From: Myxacorys californica WJT36-NPBG1
Lineage (GTDB): Bacteria; Cyanobacteriota; Cyanobacteriia; Leptolyngbyales; Leptolyngbyaceae
NCBI GenBank assembly: GCA_019359315.1
Contig: JAHHHO010000009.1
Span: 62,001-126,000, forward strand
Direction: 5' to 3'
DNA length: 64,000 nt
Below the pieces are notes generated by a model. That model ran no database searches. It saw nothing but the letters and a program-made list of their open reading frames with translations, and was not told where the DNA came from. A program made the translations under genes and the position numbers. This document shows positions 27,470-37,765 of this stretch, one piece after another. Numbering within the stretch: the stretch's first letter is position 1; every line of letters begins with the position of its first letter.

Positions 27470-28700
27470 TGCACGCGCTCACTCGTTGAACCCAATCTCG
27501 ACCGCGATTAGCGCCAAGCGCAACTCCGCAGGAACCGCCAAACCGGAACTCGAAACTGGTCACGTCTTCAGGAGAGGCCAAGCCAATGTAGACTAAGCCG
27601 ACAGGTTTAGTGTCGGTTCCGCCGCCCGGCCCAGCAATGCCCGTAATGCTCAGTCCCCAGGTTGTGTTGAGACGTGCTCTCACGCCCGCTGCCATTTGCT
27701 CGGCGACGATCGCGCTCACCGCTCCAACTTGTTCTAACGCTTGAGAGTCCACTCCTAAAAGGGCTGCTTTCACCGCGTTATCGTAAGAAATAATGCCTCC
27801 CATAAAGTAAGTAGAACTGCCTGAAATCGCGGTTATCATCTGTCCGAGCCTGCCTCCCGTGCAGGATTCGGCAATGCTTAGCGTGGATTGAGCCGCGGTG
27901 AGCAAATCTCCCACAACTGACGCCAGCGAGTCTTCATCGGCTCCATAGCAATCGATGCCTGTAATTTGGCGGAGTTCTTGCTCAACCGGAGCAATCAGAG
28001 CGGAGGCGGCATTCCTCGATGCAGCTCTAGCAGAAATCCGCAGCTTGACTTCTCCTAAATTGGCGTAGGGCGCAACCGTTGGATTCTGCAAATCAAAAAA
28101 CATAGCCACCTTTTCTGCCAGCATCGATTCTGAAATTCCCCAAAATCTCAAGGTTCGACTGGCGATCGTGGCTTGTCCCCATCCCTGGCTTTTGAGATAT
28201 GGCACCGCGATCTGTTGCCACATCACTTTCATTTCGCTAGGCACACCCGGAAAGGTAAGAATGGTAAGATTCGGTCGCGGTTGCCAGATCATTCCTGGAG
28301 CGCTGCCCACTGGGTTGTAAAGAATCTGTGCGCCTTCGGGCAAAAGTGCTTGTTTGCGGTTGTTATCCGTCATCTGACGGCCGCGCTGCGCGAATTTTTG
28401 AGCAATATCCTCAACAATTTCTGGCTTCTCGATTAGAGGAGTACTGAAAAAATCCGCGATCGTTTCGGTGGTTAAATCATCGGAAGTCGGTCCTAGTCCA
28501 CCTGTAAAGATGAGGAGATCCGCGCGATTGCTAGCCACCGCGATCGCGCTTTTTAGCCGTTCTGGGTTATCGCCCACAACCGTCTGAAAATAATGTGGAA
28601 TGCCCAATTCAGCGAACTGCTGCGCTAAAAACTGAGCATTAGAATTCAAAATATCACCGAGTAACAACTCAGTTCCGACACTAATAATTTCTGCACTCAT
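27423..28700 (-). CDS. cinA: CinA family protein (competence/damage-inducible)
   Basis: A 425-aa two-domain CinA. The N-terminal molybdopterin-binding-like domain has AEIISVGTELLLGDILNSNA and LIFTGGLGPTSDDLT. The C-terminal nicotinamide-nucleotide amidase domain has LSIAESCTGGRLGQMITAI (catalytic Ser region) and WGLSITGIAGPGGGTDTKPV. It recycles NMN or clears modified nucleotides; the competence role is species-dependent. The gene is intact, 76 bases downstream of the WecA-like gene on the same strand. Confidence 0.95.
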   Translation of the reverse strand: MSAEIISVGTELLLGDILNSNAQFLAQQFAELGIPHYFQTVVGDNPERLKSAIAVASNRADLLIFTGGLGPTSDDLTTETIADFFSTPLIEKPEIVEDIAQKFAQRGRQMTDNNRKQALLPEGAQILYNPVGSAPGMIWQPRPNLTILTFPGVPSEMKVMWQQIAVPYLKSQGWGQATIASRTLRFWGISESMLAEKVAMFFDLQNPTVAPYANLGEVKLRISARAASRNAASALIAPVEQELRQITGIDCYGADEDSLASVVGDLLTAAQSTLSIAESCTGGRLGQMITAISGSSTYFMGGIISYDNAVKAALLGVDSQALEQVGAVSAIVAEQMAAGVRARLNTTWGLSITGIAGPGGGTDTKPVGLVYIGLASPEDVTSFEFRFGGSCGVALGANRGRDWVQRVSACSALDQLRRRLLERGV

Positions 28701-28776
28701 AACAGGAAAAATGATTCATCTAGTACGGTGATCTAGGCTGAATCAAGAATACCGTCTCGTGCAACTTTAAGGATTT

Positions 28777-29808
28777 CTAACGGGCAGTGCGCCAAACTTG
28801 CCAACTGGTCAAACTCAAGATTACTGTGGCCCCGATCGCATACCCTACTCCGCTCGGCATTCCGGCAACTGCCATTGCTAAACTTCCGGCCCACAGCGTT
28901 AGCGAATAGATAAACACAACTGTTAGCCGATGAGACAATCCTGCTTTGATTAATCGATGATGGAGATGACCTTTATCGGCAACAAACGGGGACTTGCCGC
29001 GCCGCAAGCGATCGAGAATGACGGCTGACATATCGAGAATCGGAACGGCTAGAATCACATACGGCAACAGCACTGCAACAGTCGTCACGCTCTTCACCAG
29101 GCCGATCACGCCAACGCCTGCTAACGTAAAGCCAATAAAATAGGCCCCGCCATCACCCATAAAAATTTGCGCTGGATTGAAGTTGTAGCGCAAGAACCCT
29201 AGGGTTCCTCCGGCTAAAGCTGCTGCAATAATAGCTGCTGCGGGCTGTCCCATAAACAGGCAGGTCCAGAACATCACGACTGCGGCAATTCCTGATACGC
29301 CTGCTGCTAAACCATCTAGACCATCAATCCAGTTAATCGCATTCGCCATGCCGACCAGCCAAATTACGGTGATGGGTAAGCTAAACCAGTCGGGCAATTG
29401 AATGAGTCCAGCCAGGGGATTCGTCAGAAAATCGATCTGAACGCCTGACTGCCAAGCCAAACTCGCGACGGCGATCTGCAAAATCAGGCGAGTTTTGGGT
29501 GAGAGATTGAAGATATCGTCTGCTAGTCCGATCAGAAAAAAGGCAACGCCCCCAAGCGCAACACCCCAGACTCCATATTCGTCTTTTGGATTTAGAACGC
29601 CAAATCCGCCTGTCCACCAGACTACTAAGAGCGCAATCAACACACCAGCAAAAATCGCAACACCGCCCAACCGAACCATGGGACGTTGATGGACTTTGCG
29701 ACTGTTGGGAGAATCGACTAATCCAGCTCGAAGACCGATCTTTCTAATAACAGGCGTACTCAGAAAGACAACGAGGGCTGATATTAGGAATGCAGCTAGA
29801 AAGGGCAT
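28777..29808 (-). CDS. Undecaprenyl-phosphate GlcNAc-1-phosphate transferase (MraY/WecA family)
   Basis: A 343-aa polytopic membrane protein with about ten spans. Motifs of the polyprenyl-phosphate N-acetylhexosamine-1-phosphate transferase family are present: GLADDIFNLSPKTRLILQ, NAINWIDGLDGLAAGV, FMGDGGAYFIGF and the HxHHR motif in KGHLHHRLIKAGLSHR. It would load the first sugar phosphate on undecaprenyl phosphate for envelope glycans. It is WecA/TagO-like rather than MraY, judging by the HLHHRL motif. cinA follows on the same strand. Confidence 0.92.
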   Translation of the reverse strand: MPFLAAFLISALVVFLSTPVIRKIGLRAGLVDSPNSRKVHQRPMVRLGGVAIFAGVLIALLVVWWTGGFGVLNPKDEYGVWGVALGGVAFFLIGLADDIFNLSPKTRLILQIAVASLAWQSGVQIDFLTNPLAGLIQLPDWFSLPITVIWLVGMANAINWIDGLDGLAAGVSGIAAVVMFWTCLFMGQPAAAIIAAALAGGTLGFLRYNFNPAQIFMGDGGAYFIGFTLAGVGVIGLVKSVTTVAVLLPYVILAVPILDMSAVILDRLRRGKSPFVADKGHLHHRLIKAGLSHRLTVVFIYSLTLWAGSLAMAVAGMPSGVGYAIGATVILSLTSWQVWRTAR

Positions 29809-29956
29809 CAGAAATTGTGGGTTGGGAATTGGTGAGCGTCAGGCAGAGTGTACTACAGATTCGACGATACTCAGCAAAGAATTATTAAGCGCAACCAAAT
29901 TCTATAGGGTTGAGTCTCAATATTTCTATACTCTCCAGAGTAGATTTTTGCTGGCT

Positions 29957-29989
29957 TACAAAAAAGAGCGCCATTTTTGGGGCGCTCTT
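29957..29989 (-). terminator. Intrinsic terminator of glyA
   Basis: On the minus strand AAGAGCGCC and GGCGCTCTT pair (29981-29989 with 29964-29972) and a run of T follows (A-run from 29960 on the plus strand). It lies 66 bases after the glyA stop. This is a strong rho-independent structure. Confidence 0.85.
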
Positions 29990-30054
29990 GTAACGACTAT
30001 TCGTGAAACCAAGTTTAGAAACTGGAAAAATCCTGAAATTTCAGCGCAAATCTC

Positions 30055-31338
30055 TTAGACTAATGCTGGAATTTGAGCGCCTAAATGAGGATAGAGCGGG
30101 AAGCGATCGCACAATGCCGCCACACGCTTTAAACAAGTTTGAGTCACGGTTTCATCGTCAGGACTGGTTAAGCGATCGGCGATGATGTTGGCAATTTCGG
30201 TAAATTCGGGAGTCCCCATCCCACGAGTCGTCATAGCGGCAGAACCGAGTCTCAATCCACTCGTGACAAAGGGGGATTCAGGGTCAAACGGAACCGTGTT
30301 TTTGTTAGCGGTGATGTTGACGGTGCTGACTAACCCATCGGCAATCTTTCCGGTCATGCCAATTGACCGCAGATCCACCAGCATCAAATGGTTGTCCGTG
30401 CCACCAGAAACAATTTTGAAGCCTCGCGCTTGCAACTGGGTTGCCATGGCTTGAGCGTTGGCGATCACATTCGCGCAGTAGGTCTTAAATTCGGGCTTTA
30501 GAGCTTCCCCGAATGCCACCGCTTTTCCAGCGATGACATGCTCTAACGGTCCGCCTTGAGAGCCAGGGAAAACGGCTTTATCAAGCTGCTTACCCAGATC
30601 CGCATCCCGAGTCAGGATTAGTCCCCCTCTTGGGCCTCTCAACGTTTTATGGGTGGTTGTCGTGACGACATCGCAGAAGGGGAGGGGATTGGGGTGATGC
30701 CCTGTTACGACCAAGCCGGCAATGTGAGCAATATCTGCCAATAAATACGCGCCGACTTCATCTGCGATCGCGCGGAATTTCTCAAAGTCAATGATGCGTG
30801 GATAAGCCGAATATCCACAGATCAGCATCTTGGGACGGTGCTTCAGCGCTAACTCCCGAATCTGATCGAAGTCTAGCTGCTCGGTTTCTTGACTCACGCC
30901 GTAGTGATAGACGTTAAACCACTTACCAGAGACGTTAACAGGTGAGCCATGAGTCAGGTGTCCGCCATGAGATAAATCCATCCCCATGATCGTGTCACCG
31001 GGCTTTAGCATCGCCAAAAACACCGCAAAGTTGGCCTGTGCGCCAGAGTGAGGCTGAACATTGGCATGGGCCGCGCCGAATAATTCTTTGGCGCGATCGA
31101 TGGCGATTTCTTCAATGCGATCGACAAACTCGCAGCCGCCGTAATAGCGCTTGCTCGGCAACCCTTCCGCATACTTGTTGGTCAACACTGAGCCTTGAGC
31201 CGCCATCACCGCTGGCGAGGTAAAATTCTCACTCGCAATCAATTCCAGGTGGTCTCGCTGACGTTGCAACTCCTGGTGAATCAGATCGGCAACAGCAGAA
31301 TCAGTTTGGGTCAGAAAGTCTGAATTGGTTTGAGTCAC
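30055..31338 (-). CDS. glyA: Serine hydroxymethyltransferase
   Basis: A 427-aa PLP enzyme interconverting serine and glycine with tetrahydrofolate. Motifs are [40 protein letters not shown] and the PLP-lysine segment [22 protein letters not shown] 31338 (VTQTNSDF) is preferred over ATG 31386, since it gives the usual family length and has AAGGA about 9 bases upstream. An inverted repeat lies in the upstream leader at 31362-31396. Confidence 0.95.
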   Translation of the reverse strand: MTQTNSDFLTQTDSAVADLIHQELQRQRDHLELIASENFTSPAVMAAQGSVLTNKYAEGLPSKRYYGGCEFVDRIEEIAIDRAKELFGAAHANVQPHSGAQANFAVFLAMLKPGDTIMGMDLSHGGHLTHGSPVNVSGKWFNVYHYGVSQETEQLDFDQIRELALKHRPKMLICGYSAYPRIIDFEKFRAIADEVGAYLLADIAHIAGLVVTGHHPNPLPFCDVVTTTTHKTLRGPRGGLILTRDADLGKQLDKAVFPGSQGGPLEHVIAGKAVAFGEALKPEFKTYCANVIANAQAMATQLQARGFKIVSGGTDNHLMLVDLRSIGMTGKIADGLVSTVNITANKNTVPFDPESPFVTSGLRLGSAAMTTRGMGTPEFTEIANIIADRLTSPDDETVTQTCLKRVAALCDRFPLYPHLGAQIPALV

Positions 31339-31361
31339 AACACAAGTCCTTGAATGCGTCA

Positions 31362-31396
31362 TTCGTAATTCGTAATCGCACTTCACAAATTACGAA
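31362..31396. repeat. Inverted repeat upstream of glyA
   Basis: TTCGTAATT (31362-31370) and AATTACGAA (31388-31396) are perfectly complementary with a 17-base spacer, just upstream of the glyA GTG. It may fold in the leader RNA or be a dispersed cyanobacterial repeat; a similar GAATTCGTAATTCGG occurs near 37326. Confidence 0.5.
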
Positions 31397-31561
31397 CTAC
31401 GCTGTTGAGGTTTCGATCATAGCGTTGATCGCCTCCTCGCAACGGAGTTAAATCTGAAGTTTGTAAAAAATTGTTCTGACCGTTATGAGGAACTCGAGAA
31501 GTCGTGTACAGATGCTGATGACACGGTATACTCCGTTGAAGTTTAGACACAGAAGGACGTT

Positions 31562-32926
31562 ATGGTAGCGGTCGCAATTCTGGCAGCAGGGCGGGGAACG
31601 CGGATGAAATCGGATTTGCCGAAGGTGCTGCATCCGTTGGGCAGTCGCTCGCTGGTCGAACGAGTGCTAGATAGTGTGACTGGATTGAACCCCTCCCGTC
31701 GCTTGGTGATTGTGGGCTATCGGAGTGAGCTTGTTCGAGACGCATTGGCAAGCTACCCGGCAACGGTTGAATTTGTCGAGCAGACGGAGCAACTCGGCAC
31801 TGGACACGCAATTCAACAACTGCTTCCACATCTAGAAGGATTCGATGAGGATTTGCTCGTTCTCAACGGCGATGTGCCGCTCCTGCGTCCTGAAACGTTA
31901 GAGCTATTTCTGACCACGCATCGAGAGAAGGCAAACCCCGCCTCAATTTTGACGGCACATATTCCCAATCCCAAAGGATATGGGCGCGTGTTTTGCGATG
32001 AACGCCAGAATTTGCAGGCCATTATTGAAGATCGGGACTGCACGCTCGAACAACGGCAAAATCAGCGCGTGAATGCGGGTGTTTATTGTTTTCGCTGGAA
32101 GGATTTGGCGGAGGTGCTGCCGAAACTGACCTCGAATAATAATCAAAAAGAATATTATTTAACAGATGCGGTCAACTTCCTCCGTCCTGTGACTGTGTTT
32201 GATGTGGAGGATTATCAGGAGATTTTAGGCATCAACGATCGCAAGCAGCTTTCAGAGTCCTATAGCATTCTCCAAACGCGAATTAAAGACCATTGGATGG
32301 CGCAAGGCGTCACAATTATTGATCCAGGCAGTGTCACGATCGATGACTCTGTGACGCTTCAACCTAATGTGATTATTGAGCCGCAAACTCACTTACGCGG
32401 AAAGACGGCGATTGGCTCAGGCAGCCGCATTGGTCCTGGAAGTTTGATCGAAGACAGCCAAATTGGAGAAAACGTAACGCTGTTATTCTCGGTTGTTTGT
32501 GATAGTGCAGTGCAGTCCGAAACGCGAGTGGGTCCTTATGCTCACATTCGGGGTGAGGCAACCGTCGGCTCAGGATGTCGCATTGGAAACTTTGTGGAAT
32601 TGAAAAATTCTCAACTGGGTGAAAATACAAATGTGGCTCACCTATCGTATGTGGGTGACGCATCGCTCGGCGATCGCGTCAATATTGGGGCAGGAACGAT
32701 CACCGTAAATTACGATGGCGTCAACAAACATCGCACAACCATCGGCGATCGCACTAAAATCGGCTCTAACAATACGCTCGTTGCGCCGCTCACGATTGGC
32801 GAAGATGTCACCACAGCGGCAGGGTCAACCATTACTGATGATTTGCCGAATGATTGTTTGGCGATCGCGCGATCGCGGCAAGTCGTCAAACCAGGATGGC
32901 GAATGAAGGAAAAAGGAGATTCTTGA
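31562..32926 (+). CDS. glmU: Bifunctional GlmU (GlcN-1-P acetyltransferase / UDP-GlcNAc pyrophosphorylase)
   Basis: A 454-aa enzyme making UDP-GlcNAc. The N-terminal uridylyltransferase domain starts [20 protein letters not shown] and has [12 protein letters not shown]. From about residue 245 a left-handed beta-helix acetyltransferase domain shows hexapeptide repeats and [20 protein letters not shown] (acetyl-CoA and catalytic His region). Length is normal. It supplies the sugar nucleotide for the WecA-like transferase and peptidoglycan. The 3' end faces the peptidase gene with a 9-base gap. Confidence 0.97.
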   Translation: MVAVAILAAGRGTRMKSDLPKVLHPLGSRSLVERVLDSVTGLNPSRRLVIVGYRSELVRDALASYPATVEFVEQTEQLGTGHAIQQLLPHLEGFDEDLLVLNGDVPLLRPETLELFLTTHREKANPASILTAHIPNPKGYGRVFCDERQNLQAIIEDRDCTLEQRQNQRVNAGVYCFRWKDLAEVLPKLTSNNNQKEYYLTDAVNFLRPVTVFDVEDYQEILGINDRKQLSESYSILQTRIKDHWMAQGVTIIDPGSVTIDDSVTLQPNVIIEPQTHLRGKTAIGSGSRIGPGSLIEDSQIGENVTLLFSVVCDSAVQSETRVGPYAHIRGEATVGSGCRIGNFVELKNSQLGENTNVAHLSYVGDASLGDRVNIGAGTITVNYDGVNKHRTTIGDRTKIGSNNTLVAPLTIGEDVTTAAGSTITDDLPNDCLAIARSRQVVKPGWRMKEKGDS

Positions 32927-32935
32927 GGTCGAGCT

Positions 32936-33886
32936 TCATGCGACGCCGATCTGAAGACCGATATCGGCATCGAGTGTATCGCCCATGCCGTCCTCATTGT
33001 GATAAGCCGCAAGTAAGACTTCACTGGTTTTGCCCCACGCGATCGCACCTGTAGCATCTAGCCCGATCGCGCCCAAATCGCGTCCATGCTGGTGTGCCTC
33101 AGAAAACGATTTCCAAAAGGCATCCTGTAACGATTGTCCATCAGTCACCCGAATCACGATGCGCGGGGCTAAACATTCATCCATAATGTCTTCGCCAATT
33201 CCGGTACAACTGACGCCCGCTTGCGCTGTAGCGTAGTTCCCGGCAGGCATTGCTGAATCACTAACGCGCCCAATTCGCTCGAAGCCTTTGCCTCCCGTGG
33301 AGGTTCCTGCCGCTAGATGTCCTTGAGCATCCAGCGCTACTACGCCGATCGTACCGCGCCCCGCTTCGGTAACGAGTTCTCGCTCTGCCACAACGCCTGC
33401 CATCGCCTTGTCAAAGTTTCCTGCCCGTTCTTGAATCCATTCTTGCAAGCGCACTTCGGTCAGGGGGTCGTACAACGGAATATTCAGTTCTCGTAGCAGA
33501 TCTGCCGAGCCGTAGTCGGAGAGAACGCGATCGTCAGAATCTTGCAGAAACAGCGCGAGATCGATCGGGTTTTTGATGCGTGACGTGTTGATCACGCCAC
33601 TAAAGCTTTGTTTGGCTCCATTCATCAGCGAGGCACTCATGCGGATCTGTCCATCCGATTGCAGCACAGACCCGGTTCCCGCATTAAAGCGAGGATCGTT
33701 TTCTAGAAGCTGGCATCCCAAAACAACGGCTTCTGTCGCGGTCACGCCTGATAGTAGCTGAGCGTAAACTTCTTCAACGACCGCACATAGCGATTTCCTC
33801 ACGGCATCTGCGCCGCCTTTTCCTTTCAGCGAACTTCCTGCTCCTCCATGAATAATCAGTTTTGGCTGGACTCGATTCGCTGACAT
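32936..33886 (-). CDS. Isoaspartyl peptidase/L-asparaginase (Ntn hydrolase)
   Basis: A 316-aa plant-type asparaginase that removes isoaspartyl dipeptides and asparagine. It self-cleaves before the nucleophile Thr in EAGRGTIGVVALDAQGHLAA. Other family segments are KLIIHGGAGSS, NDPRFNAGTGSVLQSDGQI and AAGTSTGGKGFERIGRVSDS. ATG 33886 was chosen; ATG 33898 lies four codons upstream. It probably helps recycle damaged proteins or cyanophycin-type dipeptides (inference). Confidence 0.93.
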   Translation of the reverse strand: MSANRVQPKLIIHGGAGSSLKGKGGADAVRKSLCAVVEEVYAQLLSGVTATEAVVLGCQLLENDPRFNAGTGSVLQSDGQIRMSASLMNGAKQSFSGVINTSRIKNPIDLALFLQDSDDRVLSDYGSADLLRELNIPLYDPLTEVRLQEWIQERAGNFDKAMAGVVAERELVTEAGRGTIGVVALDAQGHLAAGTSTGGKGFERIGRVSDSAMPAGNYATAQAGVSCTGIGEDIMDECLAPRIVIRVTDGQSLQDAFWKSFSEAHQHGRDLGAIGLDATGAIAWGKTSEVLLAAYHNEDGMGDTLDADIGLQIGVA

Positions 33887-33941
33887 GGTAATCCTCATTG
33901 AGCAAATGTTTGGACAAGAAGCTTACCATGTTGACCTGCTG

Positions 33942-34580
33942 TTAATTCATGGATTCACCTATCTGTACCAGTTGATTGACGGTGATTTTTAGCTCTGAAA
34001 AGGCGGGGGAGAGGATGCGATCGCTGCCTTTAAACAAAGCCACAGAATACTCATCGTCAGACAGGACATAGACTGAGACGGTTGGTTCGTGAGGAGAGCC
34101 AATCAATCGTTTTGCGCTCAAGCCACGATCATCGACGATCCAATATTCAGGAATTCCTAACAACTCATACTCAGCCAGCTTTTTAGAATAATCAGCCCGC
34201 CAGTTCGTGCTGACGACCTCGATGAGCAGTTTGGCAGACGCCCCAGTTGAAATTGTGGATGCTTTTCTCCAATATGGATCAGCGTCGATCGTCTCGCGAT
34301 TTAACACGATGATGTCAGGCAAATAGGCTTCAAATTCTTCTGTAGGCTTGACTAGGCAGCTTCGAGGAATAAAGTAGGGCAGCCCTAACCGATAAATTTC
34401 GAGCGTTAGTTGATCTGAAATAAATCCTCCAACTTGCTCGTGAGGACCAGTCGGGCGCATCTCTACAATTGCTCCGTAATGAAGTTCATATTGTCCTCCG
34501 TCTTCGGGGCATTGCGTCAGAAACTCGTCAAATGTCAACTTTTGAGGCCGATCTTGTGACTGAGATAGAGCTTGCATCAT
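33942..34580 (-). CDS. Uma2-family (DUF820) protein, canonical core
   Basis: A 212-aa Uma2/DUF820 protein. Unlike the copy at 13278, the nuclease-like core is canonical: [10 protein letters not shown], then [20 protein letters not shown] and [16 protein letters not shown], keeping the Asp, Glu-Val and Lys positions of the PD-(D/E)XK fold. Its function is unknown in cyanobacteria. The ATG overlaps the DUF2256 stop (ATGA), so they are translationally coupled. Confidence 0.9.
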   Translation of the reverse strand: MMQALSQSQDRPQKLTFDEFLTQCPEDGGQYELHYGAIVEMRPTGPHEQVGGFISDQLTLEIYRLGLPYFIPRSCLVKPTEEFEAYLPDIIVLNRETIDADPYWRKASTISTGASAKLLIEVVSTNWRADYSKKLAEYELLGIPEYWIVDDRGLSAKRLIGSPHEPTVSVYVLSDDEYSVALFKGSDRILSPAFSELKITVNQLVQIGESMN

Positions 34581-34744
34581 GGCGTTTCTTCTTTGTTAGC
34601 TTGCGACTTATGACGCCGACAGCGATCGGAACAATATTTCACGTCGTCCCAACAGTCTGCCCATTTTTTGCGCCAAGTGAAGGGTAGTCCGCAGACGGGA
34701 CAGACTTTAGTGGGTAAATCAGATTTTGCGCGATGGCGAGGCAT
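34577..34744 (-). CDS. DUF2256 zinc-binding small protein
   Basis: A 55-aa protein with a zinc-ribbon-like [20 protein letters not shown] and [10 protein letters not shown], matching DUF2256. CPVC and CSDRC supply four Cys ligands. In cyanobacteria DUF2256 proteins are often encoded alone or beside photolyase-like genes; the role is unknown. It overlaps the Uma2 gene by 4 bases. Confidence 0.92.
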   Translation of the reverse strand: MPRHRAKSDLPTKVCPVCGLPFTWRKKWADCWDDVKYCSDRCRRHKSQANKEETP

Positions 34745-34836
34745 AGAAAACAGGTGGAGTAGGCTTTGGTGACGGTTAAGCGGTAGCTTAGAACTCAGGC
34801 GATAGCCCTATTCTAAGTTTTCTTCCGGTTTATCCT

Positions 34837-35595
34837 ATGTCTCAGAGTGCCTTGTCTAGAGTTCGGATTGTCCTAGTAGAGCCTGCCGGAGCGCTCAATG
34901 TTGGCTCGATCGCTCGCGTGATGAAAAACATGGGATTACATCATCTTGTGCTGGTGAATCCTCAATGCGATCGCACCTCTGAAGAAGCACGCCGGATGGC
35001 AGTTCATGCGGCGGATGTGTTGGAAGGGGCCACGATCGTGACAAGTTTGCCAGAAGCGCTGAAAGGGTGTCACCGCGCGATCGCAACGACTGCCCGCACT
35101 CGTGCCATCGCCACCACCCTTGAGTCTCCTAAAACCGCTCTTCCTTGGCTGATCGACACCACGACCGAACACTCAGCCCTCATCTTTGGCTCAGAAGAAC
35201 ACGGTCTCAGCAACGAAGACCTAAACTATGCCCAGCGATTTATCTGCATTCCGTCTAGTCCTGAATACTCGTCTCTCAATTTGGCGCAAGCGGTAGCGGT
35301 ATGCTGCTACGAGCTTTATGGGCTAACGCAAGAAAAAGCAATACAGCCCGTCGTTTCGCCCTCTCCAACTGATGAAACTGTTGCTGCGATCGATAGCTTA
35401 GAAAACTACTACCAGCACTTAGAAACCGTCTTACTCAACATCGGATATCTCTATCCGCATACTGCAACGAGTCGGATGGAAAAATTTCGACGATTGTTCA
35501 ATCGGGCATCTCTGTCAGAACCAGAAGTAGCAATGCTGCGGGGGATTTTGCGGCAGATGGAATGGGTGATGAAAGGAGGAGGAATGAAGAACTAG
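34837..35595 (+). CDS. trmJ: TrmJ-like tRNA/rRNA methyltransferase (SpoU family)
   Basis: A 252-aa SPOUT enzyme, probably 2'-O-methylating a tRNA nucleotide. The N-terminus VRIVLVEPAGALNVGSIARV and the knot motifs ALIFGSEEHGLSNEDL and PSSPEYSSLNLAQAVAVCCY are typical of TrmJ. The C-terminal helical extension is retained. Its end overlaps the convergent methyltransferase gene by 4 bases. Confidence 0.9.
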   Translation: MSQSALSRVRIVLVEPAGALNVGSIARVMKNMGLHHLVLVNPQCDRTSEEARRMAVHAADVLEGATIVTSLPEALKGCHRAIATTARTRAIATTLESPKTALPWLIDTTTEHSALIFGSEEHGLSNEDLNYAQRFICIPSSPEYSSLNLAQAVAVCCYELYGLTQEKAIQPVVSPSPTDETVAAIDSLENYYQHLETVLLNIGYLYPHTATSRMEKFRRLFNRASLSEPEVAMLRGILRQMEWVMKGGGMKN

Positions 35596-36080
35596 ATTGG
35601 AGCCTTTGGAATTTTCCAGTAGTAGATCGTCGATTCCTCTTCAAGATGGTCCAGCTTGATCACCTGTTGGGGTTGCCAATCGCCCATATCAAAATCGAGG
35701 GACAAAATTTGCGTGCCGGGTTGCAGTTGGCTAAACAGGATGGGACGGAGTTTGAGATTCAGGTGGGGCAACAAGTAGAGAATGACGATCGTGGCGTCTC
35801 GTAAGTCGCTCTCGAACAGATCCGCTGGTCGAAAGGAAACCTGATGGCTGACTCCTGCTGTTTCGGCTCGCGATCGCGCCTCTGCAATTCTCACTGGATC
35901 GATATCAATGCCCACCCCGCGAGCACCGTAGACTTGAGCAGCACGAATCAAAATCCGCCCGTCTCCACTCCCCAAATCGTAAATCACATCCGTCGGAGTG
36001 ACGTGCGCCAAATTTAGCAAGGCGTCGATCGCCTCATCGGGAGTCGGAATGAAGCCAATGTCCGGTTTGCGAAGCAGCAT
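35592..36080 (-). CDS. Class I SAM-dependent methyltransferase
   Basis: A 162-aa methyltransferase. The SAM-binding loop is VIYDLGSGDGRILIRAAQ, with GVGIDIDPVRIAEA as motif II and TIVILYLLPHLNLKLRP following. The short layout resembles FAM173/ATPSCKMT-like lysine methyltransferases, but the substrate cannot be decided from sequence alone. It lies downstream of the hpd gene on the same strand with a 44-base gap, so it may be cotranscribed. Confidence 0.85.
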   Translation of the reverse strand: MLLRKPDIGFIPTPDEAIDALLNLAHVTPTDVIYDLGSGDGRILIRAAQVYGARGVGIDIDPVRIAEARSRAETAGVSHQVSFRPADLFESDLRDATIVILYLLPHLNLKLRPILFSQLQPGTQILSLDFDMGDWQPQQVIKLDHLEEESTIYYWKIPKAPI

Positions 36081-36124
36081 GGTTACACTTAGAACTGGTT
36101 ACACTTAAGAACAAGGGTTTGATC

Positions 36125-37249
36125 TTAGCGGTTGAGGCTGCCTCGCTTCAGTTGTTCTCGTTCGATCGCTTCAAACAAGGCTCGGAAATTTCCTTCTCCA
36201 AATCCTTGCGCGTGCTGAATTTTCTGGTCAATGCAATACTGCCGTCGTTCAATTAGTTCAAAGAAAAAAGTTGGCTGCTCGAAAATTGGCTGCGTGAAGG
36301 TTTGTAGCAAAATTGCTTCAGGCGTATTCGCCTGCCAATCGACGAGAATTTGTTGAGCTGCGATCGCGCTCAACTCCTGTTGGGTCAGCAAGCATCCGTC
36401 CCGGTGACAAAGCTGATCGTAGTAGCACGACGGAACCTGTAGAAATGAAAGATTAGCTTGACCACAGGTTGCGGTTTGTTGAGCGTATCGCAAGGTGCTC
36501 ACGGCACTCACCAAATTTTCGGTCTGCAATGCAATATGCTGCACCCCCGCTCCCCGATTTAAGTCTAAAAATTCCTGAATTTGAGAGCGTTCCGAACTTG
36601 GTTCATTAATTGGAAATCGAATTCCAGTGTTAGGATGCTGCATCACGCGGCTACACAACCCAGAATAATTTGTCTCAATCTCAAACCTCTGTTGAGCTTC
36701 AAATCCTAAAATATTCTGATACCAAGTAACAGCAGAATCTAAATCGCCAATCGAAACATTAAGAACAATGTGATCAATTTCTTTAAAGTATTCAGCATTG
36801 ATTGGATAACAATCTAAATGCGACATCGATAACTCTGCTTGAGGCAACACGGATGTCAATCCAGTCCGCTCAATCAACGTGTGCTGCAAAGTTCCCCAAG
36901 CGGCGATTTTTGCCCACTTGATGCGACCATTTTGCTGCTGATCTTGCCGGATCGGTTGTAGAACGATCGCGCCTTCTGAAACCGCACACCGCATCGATTC
37001 CTCTAAATTGCCAACGCTAAATGCCACATCCACAACACCCGGAGGATGAATCTGTAGAAAGTGGTGAACCGGACTATCCGTTGTCCTCGCAGACGACAAC
37101 ACGAAATGGATCGAACCGCTCCTCACCACCTCGTGTTGAGTGTGAGCATCAAAGGCTGAGCTCACTGCCCAAAATCCCATGTTTCGAGTAAACCAATCTC
37201 GTAACGATTGAGCATCGTCTACATAAAACTGAACGTAGTCAATCTGCAT
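36125..37249 (-). CDS. hpd: 4-hydroxyphenylpyruvate dioxygenase
   Basis: A 374-aa non-heme iron dioxygenase of the VOC fold, making homogentisate for tocopherol synthesis. Two VOC halves are visible. The metal-ligand His residues are likely in EIDHIVLNVSIGDLDSAV and AGVQHIALQTENLVSAV, and the Glu in FFFELIERRQYC near the C-terminus. ATG 37249 (MQIDYVQFYVDDAQ) is used; 22 in-frame residues upstream are not family-like. The closest known cyanobacterial homologue is the slr0090 type (from memory). Confidence 0.88.
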   Translation of the reverse strand: MQIDYVQFYVDDAQSLRDWFTRNMGFWAVSSAFDAHTQHEVVRSGSIHFVLSSARTTDSPVHHFLQIHPPGVVDVAFSVGNLEESMRCAVSEGAIVLQPIRQDQQQNGRIKWAKIAAWGTLQHTLIERTGLTSVLPQAELSMSHLDCYPINAEYFKEIDHIVLNVSIGDLDSAVTWYQNILGFEAQQRFEIETNYSGLCSRVMQHPNTGIRFPINEPSSERSQIQEFLDLNRGAGVQHIALQTENLVSAVSTLRYAQQTATCGQANLSFLQVPSCYYDQLCHRDGCLLTQQELSAIAAQQILVDWQANTPEAILLQTFTQPIFEQPTFFFELIERRQYCIDQKIQHAQGFGEGNFRALFEAIEREQLKRGSLNR

Positions 37250-37765
37250 AAAATCCGGTACAGGACAAACACTCTGCTTGTAGATTTTGCCGCGATCGCA
37301 CACATTCCAGGTCAACCGAAAGAAAGAATTCGTAATTCGGCAGCCTTCTCGCTGAAGGTTCTTAATTTCGCTAAATCTTCGTGTGTAAGGCGACGCTGTT
37401 CAATTTGTCAGTAATTTCCGCTAAATCTGCTGCGGCAGATGTAACGGTTATTAAGCTGCCACTGATAAATTTCACTCGTGGCTTAACGTGCCGTCCAAAT
37501 TAGGCTCTTTTCCTGCATGATTAAAATCTTTGACCAGAACTCCACGCGAAGGCTGAATCTATGGACGATAGCGCAAAGCGCCATTCCTCAGAAGCGCATC
37601 CTCTTGATTGGGCATCAAACTTGTATTGCTTTACACTCTATTAGGCATACTGACACTGCCTCACAATTAAGCACATCTGATTATTGCCCGGTTACCCTTG
37701 ACTGCTATAGTGAGGACTGCTTTAAAGTGCTCTTGTCGTGATGTGCAGCCGTAGGGGAAATTATT
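37250..37765. other. Intergenic region before RodZ-like gene
   Basis: About 515 bases between divergent hpd and the RodZ-like gene. It holds AT-rich promoter-like sequence but no convincing gene. Two small frames (37208-37414 and 37517-37741) have no family features and no ribosome-binding site. Nothing else recognised. Confidence 0.4.

Noticed and set aside
37517-37741. 74-aa frame upstream of the RodZ-like gene
   Set aside because: No ribosome-binding site, composition not protein-like, no motif; treated as chance.
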